A stretch of 64,000 bases of DNA from Amaranthus tricolor (GCF_026212465.1 NC_080057.1:24206647-24270646), one strand, 5' to 3'. Shown: positions 1 to 11,141, numbered from the stretch's first letter. The notes: generated from the sequence alone by a model not told the origin. A program made the numbers and translations.

Positions 1-1302
1 ATGCCCTGTAACAACCCCTATTGGTGCAGTACGTTCTCTGGTAGATGTACTTCGACAATGTCGAAGCATACGAGTGGCAAAGAAGCTCTTCCGCAGGGTA
101 TGGGTCCTACAAAAACTAAAATACATGTTATGAAAATGTAAGTGATATTTTAATTAATTTGTACTAATGTTAATGAGTACTGAAATATTTACCTGGTTGG
201 GTCGTAGCAAGTCTAACTGATCTCGGTAGAATCCGAGACCGGTGCCGGTGTGCTTGCACGTCTGGGATGCAAAATTCCACCTTGAGCCGTACGCAACATC
301 TGGTGGGGGTTGTGGTGGAGGAGCAGTATCACCACGACCAACGGTTCTGTAAGGTTGGCCGATAAGAATATGCTCCCACGCCCACAGCTGAACATTGGAA
401 ATGTAATTAGTATGTAATTCAACTACACCGGATAGAGTTAAATGTTAATTTAATTACCTGTAATATGACTATTGGCCCCGCAATCTCCTTGACGTTCTTT
501 TGGGCAACACCACATAGCCTTCTATACAGGTAGCCAAGGGCTGCGGAGCCCCAGCTATACTCGGCGATGCGCTCTCACGGGTCGTCAAGTAAAGTAAAGG
601 AGCTGTATTTGGTTGTTTGTTTTATCGGCAAACAACAAAGCTCCTATCAAGTATAAGAGGTACGCGAAATGGTGCCTTCATCAGCATCTTCGGGGAGATG
701 AAAGAAGGTCTGAACTAACCACGTGCAGCGCAAACCGCTACCCCTGATCACTCCCGGTAGAGGGCGTTGTAACACCCGAATTTCCTCCCGTCCTTTACGG
801 TTTGTTACAGGTGCTCTCCCAATATGCGATGCACCATGTCACGCCAGCCTGATAGCTGGGGTCCGGCTATACACACGGCACGTCCGTCGATGGGAAGCTG
901 CGTTAGTTAGGCTATATCAAGCAATGTAATGGTAGCCTCACCTAGAGGTAGATGAAATGTATGCATCTCCTGACGCCATCTCTCGACCAGTGCTGTGATA
1001 ATGGCACGGTTAACGTTGTCGTATGCAATGAGGTGAAAGTCGTATAACCTCGCTAGCTCTAAGTACGGGATGATCCTATCATCGATCACCCATGGAACGG
1101 AATCTGGATGCCTGGTGCCTAGTGTTTCTGCATCGGACACCTATGAATATTGACATATAAACAACTTATATGTTAGCATTAGTAAAATGCAAATCACAAG
1201 TATTGTACACTTAACCTGGGCATCCCAAAGAGGAGTACTCATGTGCTCATGCTGCATAGTAAAGACACTAGGATTTAGGGGTCCTGGAGCTGCTGGATCC
1301 AT
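1..1302 (-). pseudogene. Plant mobile domain (PMD/MAIN-like) pseudogene, runs off the window start
   Basis: Reading the minus strand from an ATG at 1302, exon 1 (1216-1302) encodes MDPAAPGPLNPS and ends at a CAG|GTTAAG donor. Exon 2 starts at 1140 after a catag acceptor and reads through about 907 with typical PMD text: ALVERWRQEMHTFHLP, then LGEATITL. The PMD is a domain of MAIN-like proteins and of several plant transposons (family knowledge). After LLDIA a stop or frameshift appears. Further PMD pieces continue in other frames, for example LPIDGRAVCIAGPQLSGW near 840-900, YLIGALLFADKTNNQ near 595-665, and a proline-rich stretch near 290-370. The gene is therefore broken by several frameshifts and is not translatable as one product. 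It lies downstream of the MULE remnant on the same strand, so the two may have been one element. A host PMD gene is possible but less likely. Confidence 0.75.
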
Positions 1303-1360
1303 CTCCTCTACTGCTTTGTTCGCAGTTGCTTTAGTTAATATTACAATTATGTAATTATGT

Positions 1361-1439
1361 ATAATATATATAACATATTACCTTGAGTTACAAATTATCA
1401 TGCTAGTATAATATATATAACATATTACCTTGAGTTACA
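1361..1439. repeat. 32-bp direct duplication spanning a MULE splice donor
   Basis: The same 32 bases (beginning ataatatata and ending gagttaca) occur at 1361-1392 and 1408-1439, separated by 15 bp. On the minus strand each copy contains a possible donor, TCAAG|GTAATA, immediately after the zinc-knuckle coding sequence. Confidence 0.8.
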
Positions 1440-2476
1440 GGTTCTAGTGTTGTGAGCTTCGCTCCCGCAACGACGACAATTAGATCGTTTCTTTCTACCC
1501 CCATCCATTTTGTTGGCAATTCTCCTAGACTTAGGCCTCTCTTTACCCTGAATTTGATGGGGATCATGTCTAAGTTCAAAGCCCGTGTATTGCGGCCATG
1601 ACCTCTTATCGATCATTGGCATAAAGTAATGTTTGTATGTACTTGCATAACTTTGAGATGTATGTGGTATCACAAGCCCAAGTCCTCCACATTTCTGCGA
1701 ATATGATACACTCTGATAGCTTCCAACAACGATTCCTTGCTATCAAACATCATACCCTTCTCAAACTCTCCGTCTTCGATGTATGTGGTATCATAAGCCC
1801 AAGTCCTCCATGAATTGTCCTCCTCATACTCGTCTAAAGGTGGACAGAGGGCATAAGGTGTAGGAGGAATGAATATAGGAATGTTGCCTAGGGTCATGTC
1901 ATTTGCTAGCGCATCCTCATCGACATCCACATCGTCCTCAGAAGGATCGTCAATGAGCTCATTACTCTTATTTCCATCATCCCAAGGTCTCATCTCAGCA
2001 GTTTCTCCTAAGTTAACCATTGGATCAATTGGAACTTGATTCGTAGGGGGTTGAGGAAAAGTACAAGATGCGGAAGAAACGACGGGATTTACAGTTTCCT
2101 GAGTTAATATAGGCATAGGGGTAGGAGTAGGATTAGAAGCAACTACATTCCCTAATGGTACTTCATCTACGTATAACTCCAAAGAGGGAATTTAGGTGGA
2201 CTTTAAATGCTCCCACATAGCATCTATAGCCTTATCATTCTCAATAGGAAAGACAAGCAATTCTCCTCTCATGTCATATTTAAAGCTTATATTTACGGTA
2301 CTTCTAGTAGGGTCCAATCCAATCTTAGAACATATAAAACATTTAAAGTGGTTCAAATCCATGTTCGAATTGCAAGCAAACAACTTATGTCTTCCCCCAA
2401 CATAATGAACTTTGCCACTACTTTCTCGAATACAACCATTCCAAAAACATACTATAGTCACGCGAAATGATGCCAT
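1425..2476 (-). pseudogene. Internally deleted MuDR-type (MULE) transposase remnant
   Basis: The N-terminal part begins at ATG 2476 (MASFRVTIVCFWNGCI) and reads through an in-frame TAA at 2192-2194 into an acidic linker. It ends at about 1690 with FDSKESLLEAIRVYHIRRNVE, which is the start of the MuDR N-terminal domain. The next sequence, in a different frame (1425-1673), is the extreme C-terminus: WPQYTGFEL, a KERPKSRRI basic stretch and a CRRCGSEAHNTRTC zinc knuckle (CX2CX4HX4C). The catalytic DDE core and the SWIM finger between these parts are missing. The element is thus a non-autonomous deletion derivative. The junction region holds a 33-bp direct repeat (1657-1689 and 1778-1810). Family assignment rests on remembered MULE sequence features. 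Confidence 0.8.
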
Positions 2477-2991
2477 TTTCTACATTAATACAAAGAAAAT
2501 CAACATCATCATAAACTTCATGCCCATACAAGTACATTATATTCATTTGATTATAATCTTTTTTGGTCTAAAAATTATTACTAATAATATTACATCATTT
2601 CTAATAATATTATCAACATTGAATTCAACAACATTACTTCAAAAAACAACATAAAGCTATAAAAACAAATAAAAATTACCTTCAATACTTATGGATGATT
2701 AACAATAGTCTTGATTTAACGATTAGTAACCTACATTTGAAAAAATAAGCAAATTTGATTATAACCCTAAAAAACTACATATACACCAAAAAAACGCGAA
2801 CAAGTTTACGTTTGAGCAAGCTAGAGTGTCCCACACTAATTTTGAAGTGCCAAATTGAAAGAGGAATGCAAGAATTGATGAATTGAACCAATGATTTTAG
2901 AGGGAGAATGTCGAGTGTGAAGGTAGGGTTTTGAGAAATGGGGAAAAATGAGAAAAAAAGAAACTGATGCGTGTTTTTGTGCAGCAGGTTT

Positions 2992-3014
2992 GTTCGCAGT
3001 TACTAACTGCGAAC
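2992..3014. repeat. Perfect 23-bp palindrome near the MULE 5' side
   Basis: Two 11-bp arms, GTTCGCAGTTA and TAACTGCGAAC, flank a single C. A related half-site (TTGTTCGCAGTT) recurs at about 1316-1327. The palindrome may belong to the terminal region of the MULE/PMD element, but I could not find a matching terminal repeat with a 9-bp target duplication. The gap from 2477 to 2991 is AT-rich and holds no other recognised feature. Confidence 0.7.
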
Positions 3015-3202
3015 AGCTCCAAACCACAGGTATGGCTTTTTCACGCTTACTTTTGGAATCGTTTTGAAACTTAGATTATTTTGTTCATTTTTTTTTATTT
3101 TCCACTTATTGATTTCAAATTTTCTAACATTTACAGAGCTAAATGGGCCTAGCATTTTGCCGTTAATCCTCTTTTAAAAAGATTCAACTAAATACAAATT
3201 CT

Positions 3203-3305
3203 TATGTGAGATGGTCTAACCGTGAGATGCTTTTTATAAATGACCTTAGCTCTTCATTTTAAGGTCATCCCATCTAGAGGTAATCTCTCACAGGAGTAGC
3301 TCAAA
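3203..3305. mobile_element. MITE, gagacggtctct family (degenerate copy)
   Basis: The left end reads cttatgtgagatggtc. The right end, read in reverse complement, is gagctactcctgtgagaga. These ends resemble those of copies at 29487, 50512, 51324, 54750 and 62411. No clear target-site duplication is visible. Confidence 0.5.
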
Positions 3306-3314
3306 ACTAAAAAG

Positions 3315-3456
3315 CCATCATCATCATTATTATACCTAATGTATCCCGATCATAGGATTAGCAATGATCAGGATTTAGAGAGGGAGAGACAACGACAACT
3401 CATATCCTTAAAGAAGAGTGCGGCCAAAGCGTCCCTCGGCTCGAGAAAGATCCACA
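3315..3456 (-). mobile_element. Truncated RTE-LINE 3' tail
   Basis: Read on the minus strand this stretch matches the last ~150 bp of the LINE at 18361-20998. It shares the segment around ctcgagccgaggga, the GCACTCT stretch and the terminal TGATGATG repeat. Only the 3' untranslated tail is present, as expected for a 5'-truncated LINE insertion or a SINE that shares the tail. Confidence 0.7.
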
Positions 3457-3507
3457 GTTGAATCCTCAGCTCAAAACTAAAAAGTAAAGTAATATATTAG
3501 CAAGTCT

Positions 3508-3745
3508 TGTATGGGCTCGTCTCATTCTTACTGTCTAAGTATGAGACGAGCCCATACAATCAACCTATTTTTTAATAGATCACTTTAAGGTTGTAAGTGG
3601 TCACTTTAAAATTATGTGATCACTTTAAGACCGTATAAAGTGATCACTTTGATTAAGTAAGTGATCAATTAGGGTTATAATTGGTTACATTAAAATTATA
3701 AATGATTAATTTAAAGTTATAGGCAAACACTTTAAATAATTGTGT
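3508..3745. repeat. Hairpin (18-bp arms) followed by degenerate tandem array
   Basis: The arms at 3508-3525 and 3541-3558 are perfect reverse complements (TGTATGGGCTCGTCTCAT) with a 15-nt loop. From about 3575 to 3745 follow roughly eight degenerate copies of a 20-25 bp unit of the type gtgatcactttaaggttata. A similar layout occurs at 26640-27145. I take it to be a small non-coding transposon; the class is unknown. Confidence 0.6.
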
Positions 3746-4434
3746 TTTATGTGGAAAATTCCTGTGATGATGTCATTTAAAAATTTAAATAATTGCATGA
3801 TATGATAGATGTTACATGTTGTATGTCCAAAAAAAATGTATATTTCACAAAAGAAGATAATGAGATGATATACTTAGCTAACAATTGATAGTTAATGGAT
3901 GATTAGCGCAACTAATTTTACTAGTTGATATCAATAAGTTGTTTACACCAATTTTATTTTACCGAACATTATTTCAACATGCTTAATCCAAACAACGAGC
4001 TAATTCACCTTATCAGTTTGAATTAAAATGGAATATGGATGATAGTGATCAAATCCAAAAAATAAACAAATAACTTGAATATTCATAAATCTTATATAAA
4101 TTAATGATGGCATGGTTTTTCTTGAACAAAACTATTTCTATATGTTTCAATTTCATCTTTCCAAAACCAATATATTTTTACATAATTCATATATTCCAAC
4201 AAATTAATAATATAACATATATTTTCATGAGGGTGACAAAACATGAAATAAAAGACAAATAAAGCATATTCATATTACAACAACACACACCACACATGCA
4301 TGTTTGATCCATAGAAACATGACCAAACATGCTTTATTTTTCATTACCCAACATAAAAACAAAACCAAATCATACTAATGACACATTAACATTTGATTCT
4401 TGAGGCATCGACTACCAAGCAGACCGTTAAATGT

Positions 4435-5474
4435 CTATTTGTCATCACGATGGTGATGATCATCAATCTCCTTGGCTAACCCAAGCAAAGCATCCATCAA
4501 TGAACTTGGTTCAGGAACACCAGCATGCTTCTTCTCATACTCAAAAATCCATTTGACTAAGCTTAAGTCCTTCCCTTCAGGTATAACTTGGTAAGTAATA
4601 ACAAATGTGTCATAGTCATTCATCAAGTCTCCTTCCACCATTTTGAATTTGATCACCTTATTTGTTTCATCTACTACTTCAAGTATTTGTACTGCTTTTT
4701 GAGGCTTCCCATCTACAATATTACATTTTATTTTGTATTAATTAATTTAAACTTTAATCTATATATATTTTTTTTAAATTTTAATCAAATATATATACGT
4801 ATGGACAAACAAACTTTTAAATATTGAACACTATTAGGAAAATAAACATATGTTTTGTATTCATTATGAGAATATATAATCATCTCTTTATTTAAATGAT
4901 TATTTCAAGATTGTAATTAGACCTGTGCAACAGGCCGGATACAAATCGGGTTGGACTCTTGTAAAAACAGGCCGGATAGACTGGGCTTTAAAAAATTGAA
5001 AACGGGCTTTAAACCGATATGATCCATAAGGCCCGGCCCAACCCGATCTTAGCATGTTCATCTTATATCGTAAAGTTTCTAAATTTAATATCACACAAAT
5101 ATTAGATACTGCAAGTTGCAACAGGTGAAAACTAAATTGATATTCATATTAGGACAAAATAGTTTATTTAAAGTAGATATTAGGACTAAATTACCAAAAC
5201 TACTAATTAGAAAATTCTGAAAAGTTAGGCTTGATCAATTAAACTAATTAATAAAAAGTAATTCATATTTCATACCAAGAGTATAACTCCAGCAGATTTT
5301 GGAACCAGGAGTACCAAAAGCACCATGATGCAAGTCACAACCCTGGACAAACTCAGGATGAATGCTGCTAATGTCATGAGGCCTTTCTTGAAACACTTCA
5401 TGAAAAACGTCACCACCTTTAACCCTGATTTCTATATCTCCTTCAAATCGACGCTTTAAACCAGCGGACGCCAT
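4435..5474 (-). CDS. Major latex protein-like (Bet v 1 superfamily) protein
   Basis: Two exons, 5276-5474 and 4435-4712, total 477 nt and encode 158 aa. The donor is CTTG|GTATGA and the acceptor TTGTAG|ATGGGAAG. The split glycine/aspartate codon sits in the YT(L/H)DGKP motif, where MLP genes normally carry their only intron. MASAGLKRRFEGDIEI, FHEVF, an LHHGAFGTPGS glycine loop and WSYTLDGKP identify the MLP subgroup. This group forms a hydrophobic-ligand cavity and is linked to defence and stress. MLP proteins are usually ~150-155 aa, so the model is full length; the tail is unusually histidine/aspartate-rich (EIDDHHHRDDK). A TATA box lies 76 bp upstream of the ATG. The intron (4713-5275) holds part of a hAT-like repeat. 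The ligand is unknown. Confidence 0.93.
4917..5046. mobile_element. Partial hAT-like repeat in the latex-like gene intron
   Basis: GC-richer than its surroundings, starting tagacctgtgcaacaggccgg and ending in ggcccggcccaacccgatc. Sequences of this kind are common non-autonomous hAT ends in plants (remembered, not searched). The matching second terminus is not visible, so it is probably truncated. Confidence 0.4.
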
Positions 5475-5549
5475 TTTTAATTACACTTTTTATATATTTT
5501 GTTTTGTATGGAATCCTTAAGTGTCGAAAATGCAAAACACTCACGCTTT

Positions 5550-5557
5550 CTTTTATA
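5550..5557 (-). promoter_or_regulatory. TATA box of the latex-like gene
   Basis: TATAAAAG on the minus strand, 76 bp upstream of the start codon at 5474. This distance suits a plant core promoter with a short 5' UTR. Position and sequence are the only evidence. Confidence 0.6.
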
Positions 5558-7254
5558 GTAGTATACATATACATGATCACAACTGTCCTCACATTTACGT
5601 TATTATTTTTCAATTATTGTCAAAACTCCAATAATGCATCCCACTTACTCTCATTTAATTCCATAAGAGTTTGACACACTTTTTTTTTTACTCTATTGTT
5701 ATAATTTTCTATTTATTTAATTGTCTTCATCTCACGTTTCAACTCTCCGTTTTATCATCTACGTTATTTAAATAGTCTCATTGTTTTTTAATCTTTGTCT
5801 AATACTCAGAGCCATCTTGAAACATTTAAAGACCGTTTTGCGTAGAACTTCTATTTTGAGCTTTATTTATTAATAAACTTATTTTTTGAATTAACTTTTT
5901 TATACACGGAAGAAAAAGGGATCCCATGCAGTCGATCACCTCACACCCTTTCAAAGACTCTAGTAATACTCCATACAACTATGACAATATCTTGGGATAT
6001 ATGAAGTAACTTGGTTATATTATTTTATAATATTTATGTAATTGTCATTTAACATTATTTTTTTTGTATATATACTTAAATAATTTTGTTAGTTTATATA
6101 CATATATATACTTAAATAAATTTTTTTACACACTTTTTCATTATCATCTAATACTACATTTTCAAATGATAATGCATTAGAATGAATTTTGTAAAAAAGA
6201 GAGATTATCGAAGATAAATAAGCATGACCATTAAACTTGTCGATTAAATATTCTTATTTCCTATCAAAATTACATTAAATATCAATTATCATTTTCACCA
6301 TTTAATACCCATTACGCAAAAGACGTATGTTTAATTTTGAAAGGATAGAAGATTAATATAATGACCCTTAGTTCATAAATAACCCTCCAACTGCGCAAGG
6401 ATGAAAATAATGTAGTTGGCAATCAATTTGTCACTAAACAGTTATGGGCTGACTTAATTCATTAATTTCTGAGTAAAATCTTAATGCTTCCTTCGTTCCA
6501 GTTTATTCGTCATACTTCAAATAAAATTATGAGAGTTTTTTTTATCAGGGTGTAATCAACAAAAGGAAAGAAAATGAGCAATATTTATTATAAATAAGCT
6601 TTAAAAAAAATTGAAAATAGGGGCACATTAATGTGTAATGAGTAGGAGTGTCCAAAACATACCAACTCCGTAACTCATTTAACTTAACATGAAAGATCGA
6701 TGATCACGCAAAGTTAAAAAATTGAAACCTGTGTTCATATTTATTTTATATTCATTTTGAAGTCGTGTTCGATTTTAAAGTAAAATAAATATCGAGTCAT
6801 CGAATTTATTTTAAATACCTCAAGTTCAAATTGATCCTTAGCCATAAACTCTTCATTTTCAACCTGAGTACCCATCAACTCGACCCGTTGACCAAGTTCT
6901 ATCATAAAAGAACAACTCTATCTTGAAAGATTATTTGATCCGTCTACTTGTTTAATCATTAGCGTTATGAAATCGGAAAGTTGACATTATGAAATGCCAC
7001 ACGGCACATGCTTTATCCTGATTACTTAATAATTAATCGCTTATTTGAGGAAATGGACACAATCATACATTATATTAATTTTACTGTATAATAGCAAAAA
7101 GAAAGTTTAATTGAGTATGTTATTTGTCTTTTTTTTATTACTTAGTATTAATGAAATTTGATTGATTGACATTTTTTACACTTACCATATTTACAAATTT
7201 ATGTTTTCGGAAAAACTCATACATTAATGAATGCCATAAATCACAATTATTCCA
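5558..7254. other. Gene-free AT-rich spacer
   Basis: No conserved coding sequence on either strand. A CTTCCTTCGTTCC motif at about 6488 resembles a Stowaway end, but no partner end was found. Nothing else is recognised. Confidence 0.6.
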
Positions 7255-7490
7255 ATTATACAGTTATATATAAATGCACTGTTTACAAAATTATAATGAG
7301 AAATATATAATATACTGTGTAGAACATTATATATCGTCTGATAAAATATTGGAATTACACCGTGTAGAAACTAGAAAATTATACTACGGAATAAATTACA
7401 TTTATTTCAGTGTAATTAGAATTACACAATTTAGAAAATTATACTGCAAAATTACACTGTGTATAAAATTATACAGCAATTTAGGAAATT
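7255..7490. repeat. Degenerate tandem repeat of the aaattatactgcaaaattacactgtg type
   Basis: About eight imperfect units of 25-30 bp alternate attacac(t/c)gtgta-like and aaattatac(t/a)-like segments. Each unit contains a short TACACxGTGTA palindrome. The 92-residue open frame across it (7274-7552) is low complexity and not taken as a gene. Confidence 0.5.
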
Positions 7491-7683
7491 ACTTGAAGTA
7501 CACAATAGCCCTTTTTTTCCATCAATTATTATTTAAAACTAAAATGACATAAAATTCAATTAATTGATCATTAAAATCAGTCATTGATATGGTTAGACTA
7601 CCATAATTACAATTTTAAATTTTAGGAAAAATGTGAAGTATGGTTTGCAATCTAAAAAATCATTAAAATATTAACGTATTTAA

Positions 7684-7716
7684 AAATCCGTGCATTGCAC
7701 GGGTTTCTATCCTTGT
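7684..7716 (+). mobile_element. Helitron-like 3' hairpin terminus
   Basis: CCGTGCA/TGCACGG arms (7688-7694 and 7696-7702) lie about ten bases before a degenerate end (ccttgt where CTAGT is expected). A GC hairpin ~10 bp before CTRR is the Helitron 3' signature. The 5' TC end was not located. Confidence 0.35.
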
Positions 7717-7940
7717 TATATATAATAGAATGTTTTTATATGAATTTTATCTACGCTATTTTAATTCGTACCATTTTTAAAAATAATTCGTACCATTTTT
7801 AAAAATATTAAAATAGTAAGTATTTTTCCTAGATAAGTACTCTACAATTAATGAGAAAGAAGTACTTATTATTATTAGGTTGCTGCAAATTAAAATAGTA
7901 TGAACTAAGTCTATACAAAAATGTTTATATTGTACTTTCA

Positions 7941-8197
7941 CAGTTTCCTAATGTTCTTTCCGTTTAGAATATTCTATTTCAGAGAGAGAAATTTGATTAA
8001 GATTTTTCAGACATATATAATATAATTGATAAAATATATCCATGTGAGATCTCATTAGATTCGTCTTAATGTATATTATTTTATTATATATTTTTTATAA
8101 TTTTTTATGATGCGTATTTAGATATATTAAGACTTAAAATTTACTTTAAAATCCGTGCAAAAAGTAAATAGGGAGAACATTAGTAACGGAGGGAGTA
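7941..8197. mobile_element. Stowaway-like MITE, same family as the copy at 57268
   Basis: The right end is acggagggagta. The internal sequence (gagagagaaatttgattaagattttt, a cgtcttaatgtata block, tttttatgatgcgtatttaga) matches the element at 57268-57528 closely. The left end is degraded (tttcctaatgttctttccg). Confidence 0.65.
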
Positions 8198-8699
8198 TAT
8201 ATTTTTCAAGCTCAAGTTTTACACTTTTACTTGTGGTAATCGTTGTACCTTCTTTAATAAAGATATAATTTGTTGTTTTTTTTTTGGTTTTTTAAATCCT
8301 AATCATAGCATTTTGAGGAAAAAAAATAATACGAAAGGAGTAGAAGAAAATAATATATTTACTTTAATTAAAAAAACTATTCTTCAATTACTAAAATAAC
8401 AAATTTATTTTTAGTGCAAGATTTTAGTTTCATTACCGATGATTAATCAATTTAGAATAGATTTACCTCCCAATAAGACAAAAAGAAGCGTCACTTTTCG
8501 TCGAAGGTTCCAAGTTCCAACTAAATTCCAACCTACTAAAAAATTCACGTCACCTACCTAAAATCCACAACAAATTATAAAATACCCAGTCGTCACCATT
8601 TTTATTTTATCGCCACCTTCCAAATAAAATTACAAGTTTGTCCCTAAACTTTAAAAAATTACAACTTTACCACTGAACTTAAAATTTCTTATTTTTACC

Positions 8700-8730
<31 letters not shown>

Positions 8731-8754
8731 TATTTTAAAAACTATATTAAAGAT

Positions 8755-8778
8755 AATAATTAAAACAAAAATAAAAAT

Positions 8779-8845
<67 letters not shown>

Positions 8846-8855
8846 TCACAATAAC

Positions 8856-8893
<38 letters not shown>

Positions 8894-9084
8894 TAATAAT
8901 ATAAATAAAATTAATAATAATTTTTTTAAAGAAAAAAATACCCAGTCGCAGGAAAAACTGCGATCCAACCGTGGTTCAGTTGCGGTTTTTCCTGCGACTG
9001 GGTATTTTTTTTTTATAAAATATTATTATTAATTTTATTTATATTATTATTGTTATTATTATTGTTGTAGTCGTCGTCGTCGTC

Positions 9085-9174
<90 letters not shown>

Positions 9175-9235
9175 GTGATTGTTATTATTATTATTATTAT
9201 TATTAAATTTTTATTTTTGTTTTAATTATTATATT
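8755..9235. repeat. Large ~480-bp inverted repeat with TAA/TTA arms
   Basis: The core arms read CCCAGTCGCAGGAAAAACTG (8941-8960) and its reverse complement (about 8982-9002), with a near-palindromic centre. Outward, both arms continue through mirrored (TAA)n/(TTA)n tracts and a short mirrored block (aataacaatcacaataac against gttattgtgattgtt). They end in a mirrored attaaaacaaaaataaaaat segment. The right arm additionally contains a short (GTC)n run at about 9069-9085. The whole segment can fold back on itself. Confidence 0.75.
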
Positions 9236-9249
9236 TAATTTATTTTTAA

Positions 9250-9277
<28 letters not shown>

Positions 9278-9280
<3 letters not shown>

Positions 9281-9799
9281 TTTTTATATTCTTCTTAAAA
9301 TTTAATGTTTTTTAAGTCATAATAGTGTTATTAAGTGCGGTTGGCTCGCGGTTTTTCCAGCGACTGCCTATATTTTTTTTTATTTTTTTTTGAATTTCGA
9401 ATTATAAAATTTCTTTTGTTTAATTAATTTATTTTTTAAGTTATTGTTATTTAATAAATGTTGTAATTAATTATTTTATTTAAATATATTATTATATTAT
9501 GATAATGTTATTATAATAATTAGTTTTGAATTTAAATAATTTATTTGAATGTTTAATTATTTTTTAATATAATAATAATATATTAATTAAAATTTAGTTG
9601 TTAATTAATTTTTAATTTTTTATTAATAATTTATAAAAAAAAAATACCAGTCGCACAAAAAGTGCGACTGTACCTAGGTTGAGTCGCACAAAAAGTAAAA
9701 AAAATAGGCAGTCGCAGGAAAAATCGCGAGCCAACAACACTTAATAACACTATAATCACTTTAAAAACATTAAATTTAAATAAAAATATAAAAAAGTTA
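9278..9799. repeat. Inverted repeat with ~100-bp arms around an AT-rich spacer
   Basis: The left arm (9278-9377) and right arm (about 9700-9799, reverse complement) share GTGTTATTAAGTG, GTTGGCTCGCG, TTTTTCC and GCGACTGCCTA. Next to the right arm a perfect small hairpin, CAGTCGCAC-5-GTGCGACTG, lies at 9648-9670. The spacer is almost pure A/T. It shares the GTCGCA-type core with 8755-9235 and 11395-11760. Confidence 0.7.
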
Positions 9800-9816
9800 T
9801 TATTATTAATAATAAA

Positions 9817-10594
9817 GGAAATTTGCAAAGAAACACCTTTTAAAACCCCTTTTTTGTAAAGAAACACCTTTTATAATTTTTTTTTGTAAAAAACACCTTT
9901 TAAGAAACTTTTTTTTATAAAAAACACCTTAAATCAGTTTCCGGTGACTTTTGTCAACTTTCCGGCGTTGACTATGCCATTTGTCAACTTTCCGGCGTTG
10001 ACTTTTGTTTTTATTTTTATTTTTATTTTTATTATTAATATTATTTTTTTTAAAAAAAATTTATTTTATTATTATTTAAACAAAATAAAAAAAATTAATA
10101 ATAATAATAATAATAATAATAAAAACAAAAATAAAAAAATAATAATTTTTTAAAAAAATTTTAAATTTTTTTTTATTATTATTATTAATAAATAATACTC
10201 CCTCCGTTCCTATTTGTTCTTCCTATTTGGGTATTTCACAAAGATTAAGAAAAAGAAAATCTTTGGTGGTAGTGGGTATTATTTTAATTATATAATAGTG
10301 GGAAGTAATGATTGTATTGGAAGTATGAGGTTGTAGTGGGTATTATTTTAATTAAATAGTAGTATGAAGTAATGATTGTATTGGAAGTATGAGAGAGAAA
10401 ATAATTATAAATAAAAGAAAATGGGTACATTAAAAGAAAAGGGAGATTTTAAGGGGTAAAAGTGAGATAAAAAGTTTCTAAAAACAGAAAGTATTCTAAA
10501 GTGGAAGAACTTTTGAAACTACCCGTTATAGTAATGTGGAAGATCAAAAAGGAACGGAGGGAGTAATAATAATAATAATAAAGTTAAAATTTAA

Positions 10595-10635
<41 letters not shown>

Positions 10636-11064
10636 TTAAAAATAAAATAAAAATAAAAACTAAAGGAAAAACAAAAAAAATAATAAAAAAAATAATAAAA
10701 AAAAATTTAAAAAATTTTTTTAAAAATTATTTTTTTATTTTTGTTTTTATTTTTATTTTTATTATTATTGTTATTATTATTATTTATTTTTTTTAATTTT
10801 TTTTAAATAATAATAAAAATAAAATTTTTTTCAAAAATAATATTAATAATAAAAATAAAAATAAAAATAAAAATAAAAGTCAACGTCGGAAAGTTGACAA
10901 ATGGCATAGTCAACGCCGGAAAGTTGACAAAAGTCACCGGAAACTGAATTAAGGTGTTTTTTTTAAAAAAAAGTCTCTTAAAAGATGTTTTTTTATAAAA
11001 AAAATTATAAAATGTGTTTCTTTACAAAAAAGGGGTTTTAAAAGGTGTTTCTTTACAAATTTCC
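9817..11064. mobile_element. Fold-back element with ~250-bp terminal inverted repeats
   Basis: The left terminus starts ggaaatttgcaaagaaacac and the right terminus is its near-exact reverse complement ending at 11064. Each arm carries about three tandem copies of a tttttgtaaagaaacacctt-type unit. These are followed by a CCGGTGACTTTTGTCAAC segment and two copies of TGTCAACTTTCCGGCGTTGAC-type sequence, then ATTTTT-rich simple sequence. A Stowaway MITE sits in the middle (10196-10565). No transposase is encoded. The class is uncertain. Confidence 0.7.
10196..10565. mobile_element. Stowaway MITE (copy 1), TA-flanked
   Basis: The ends ctccctccgttcc and ggaacggagggag are flanked by TA on both sides (10196-10197 and 10564-10565). 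The interior is highly similar, in reverse orientation, to the element at 59805-60176. It includes an internal duplication of a ~60-bp segment (tacttccaatacaatcatta type). It is nested in the fold-back element, so it arrived later. Confidence 0.85.
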
Positions 11065-11065
11065 C

Positions 11066-11097
<32 letters not shown>

Positions 11098-11141
11098 TAT
11101 TTTTTTAAATTTTTTATAAATAATAATAAAAATAAAAATTT

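Noticed and set aside
3508..3558. MicroRNA precursor
   Set aside because: The hairpin is short and perfect and linked to a repeat array; it has no mismatched miRNA/miRNA* form and no known miRNA.
6488..6660. Possible Stowaway MITE starting cttccttcgttcc
   Set aside because: No matching inverted end within 400 bp; the later agtaggagtg does not mirror it.
10536..10796. 86-residue frame rich in Ile and Lys
   Set aside because: Simple TAA/AAT sequence and a MITE end; no protein-like composition.
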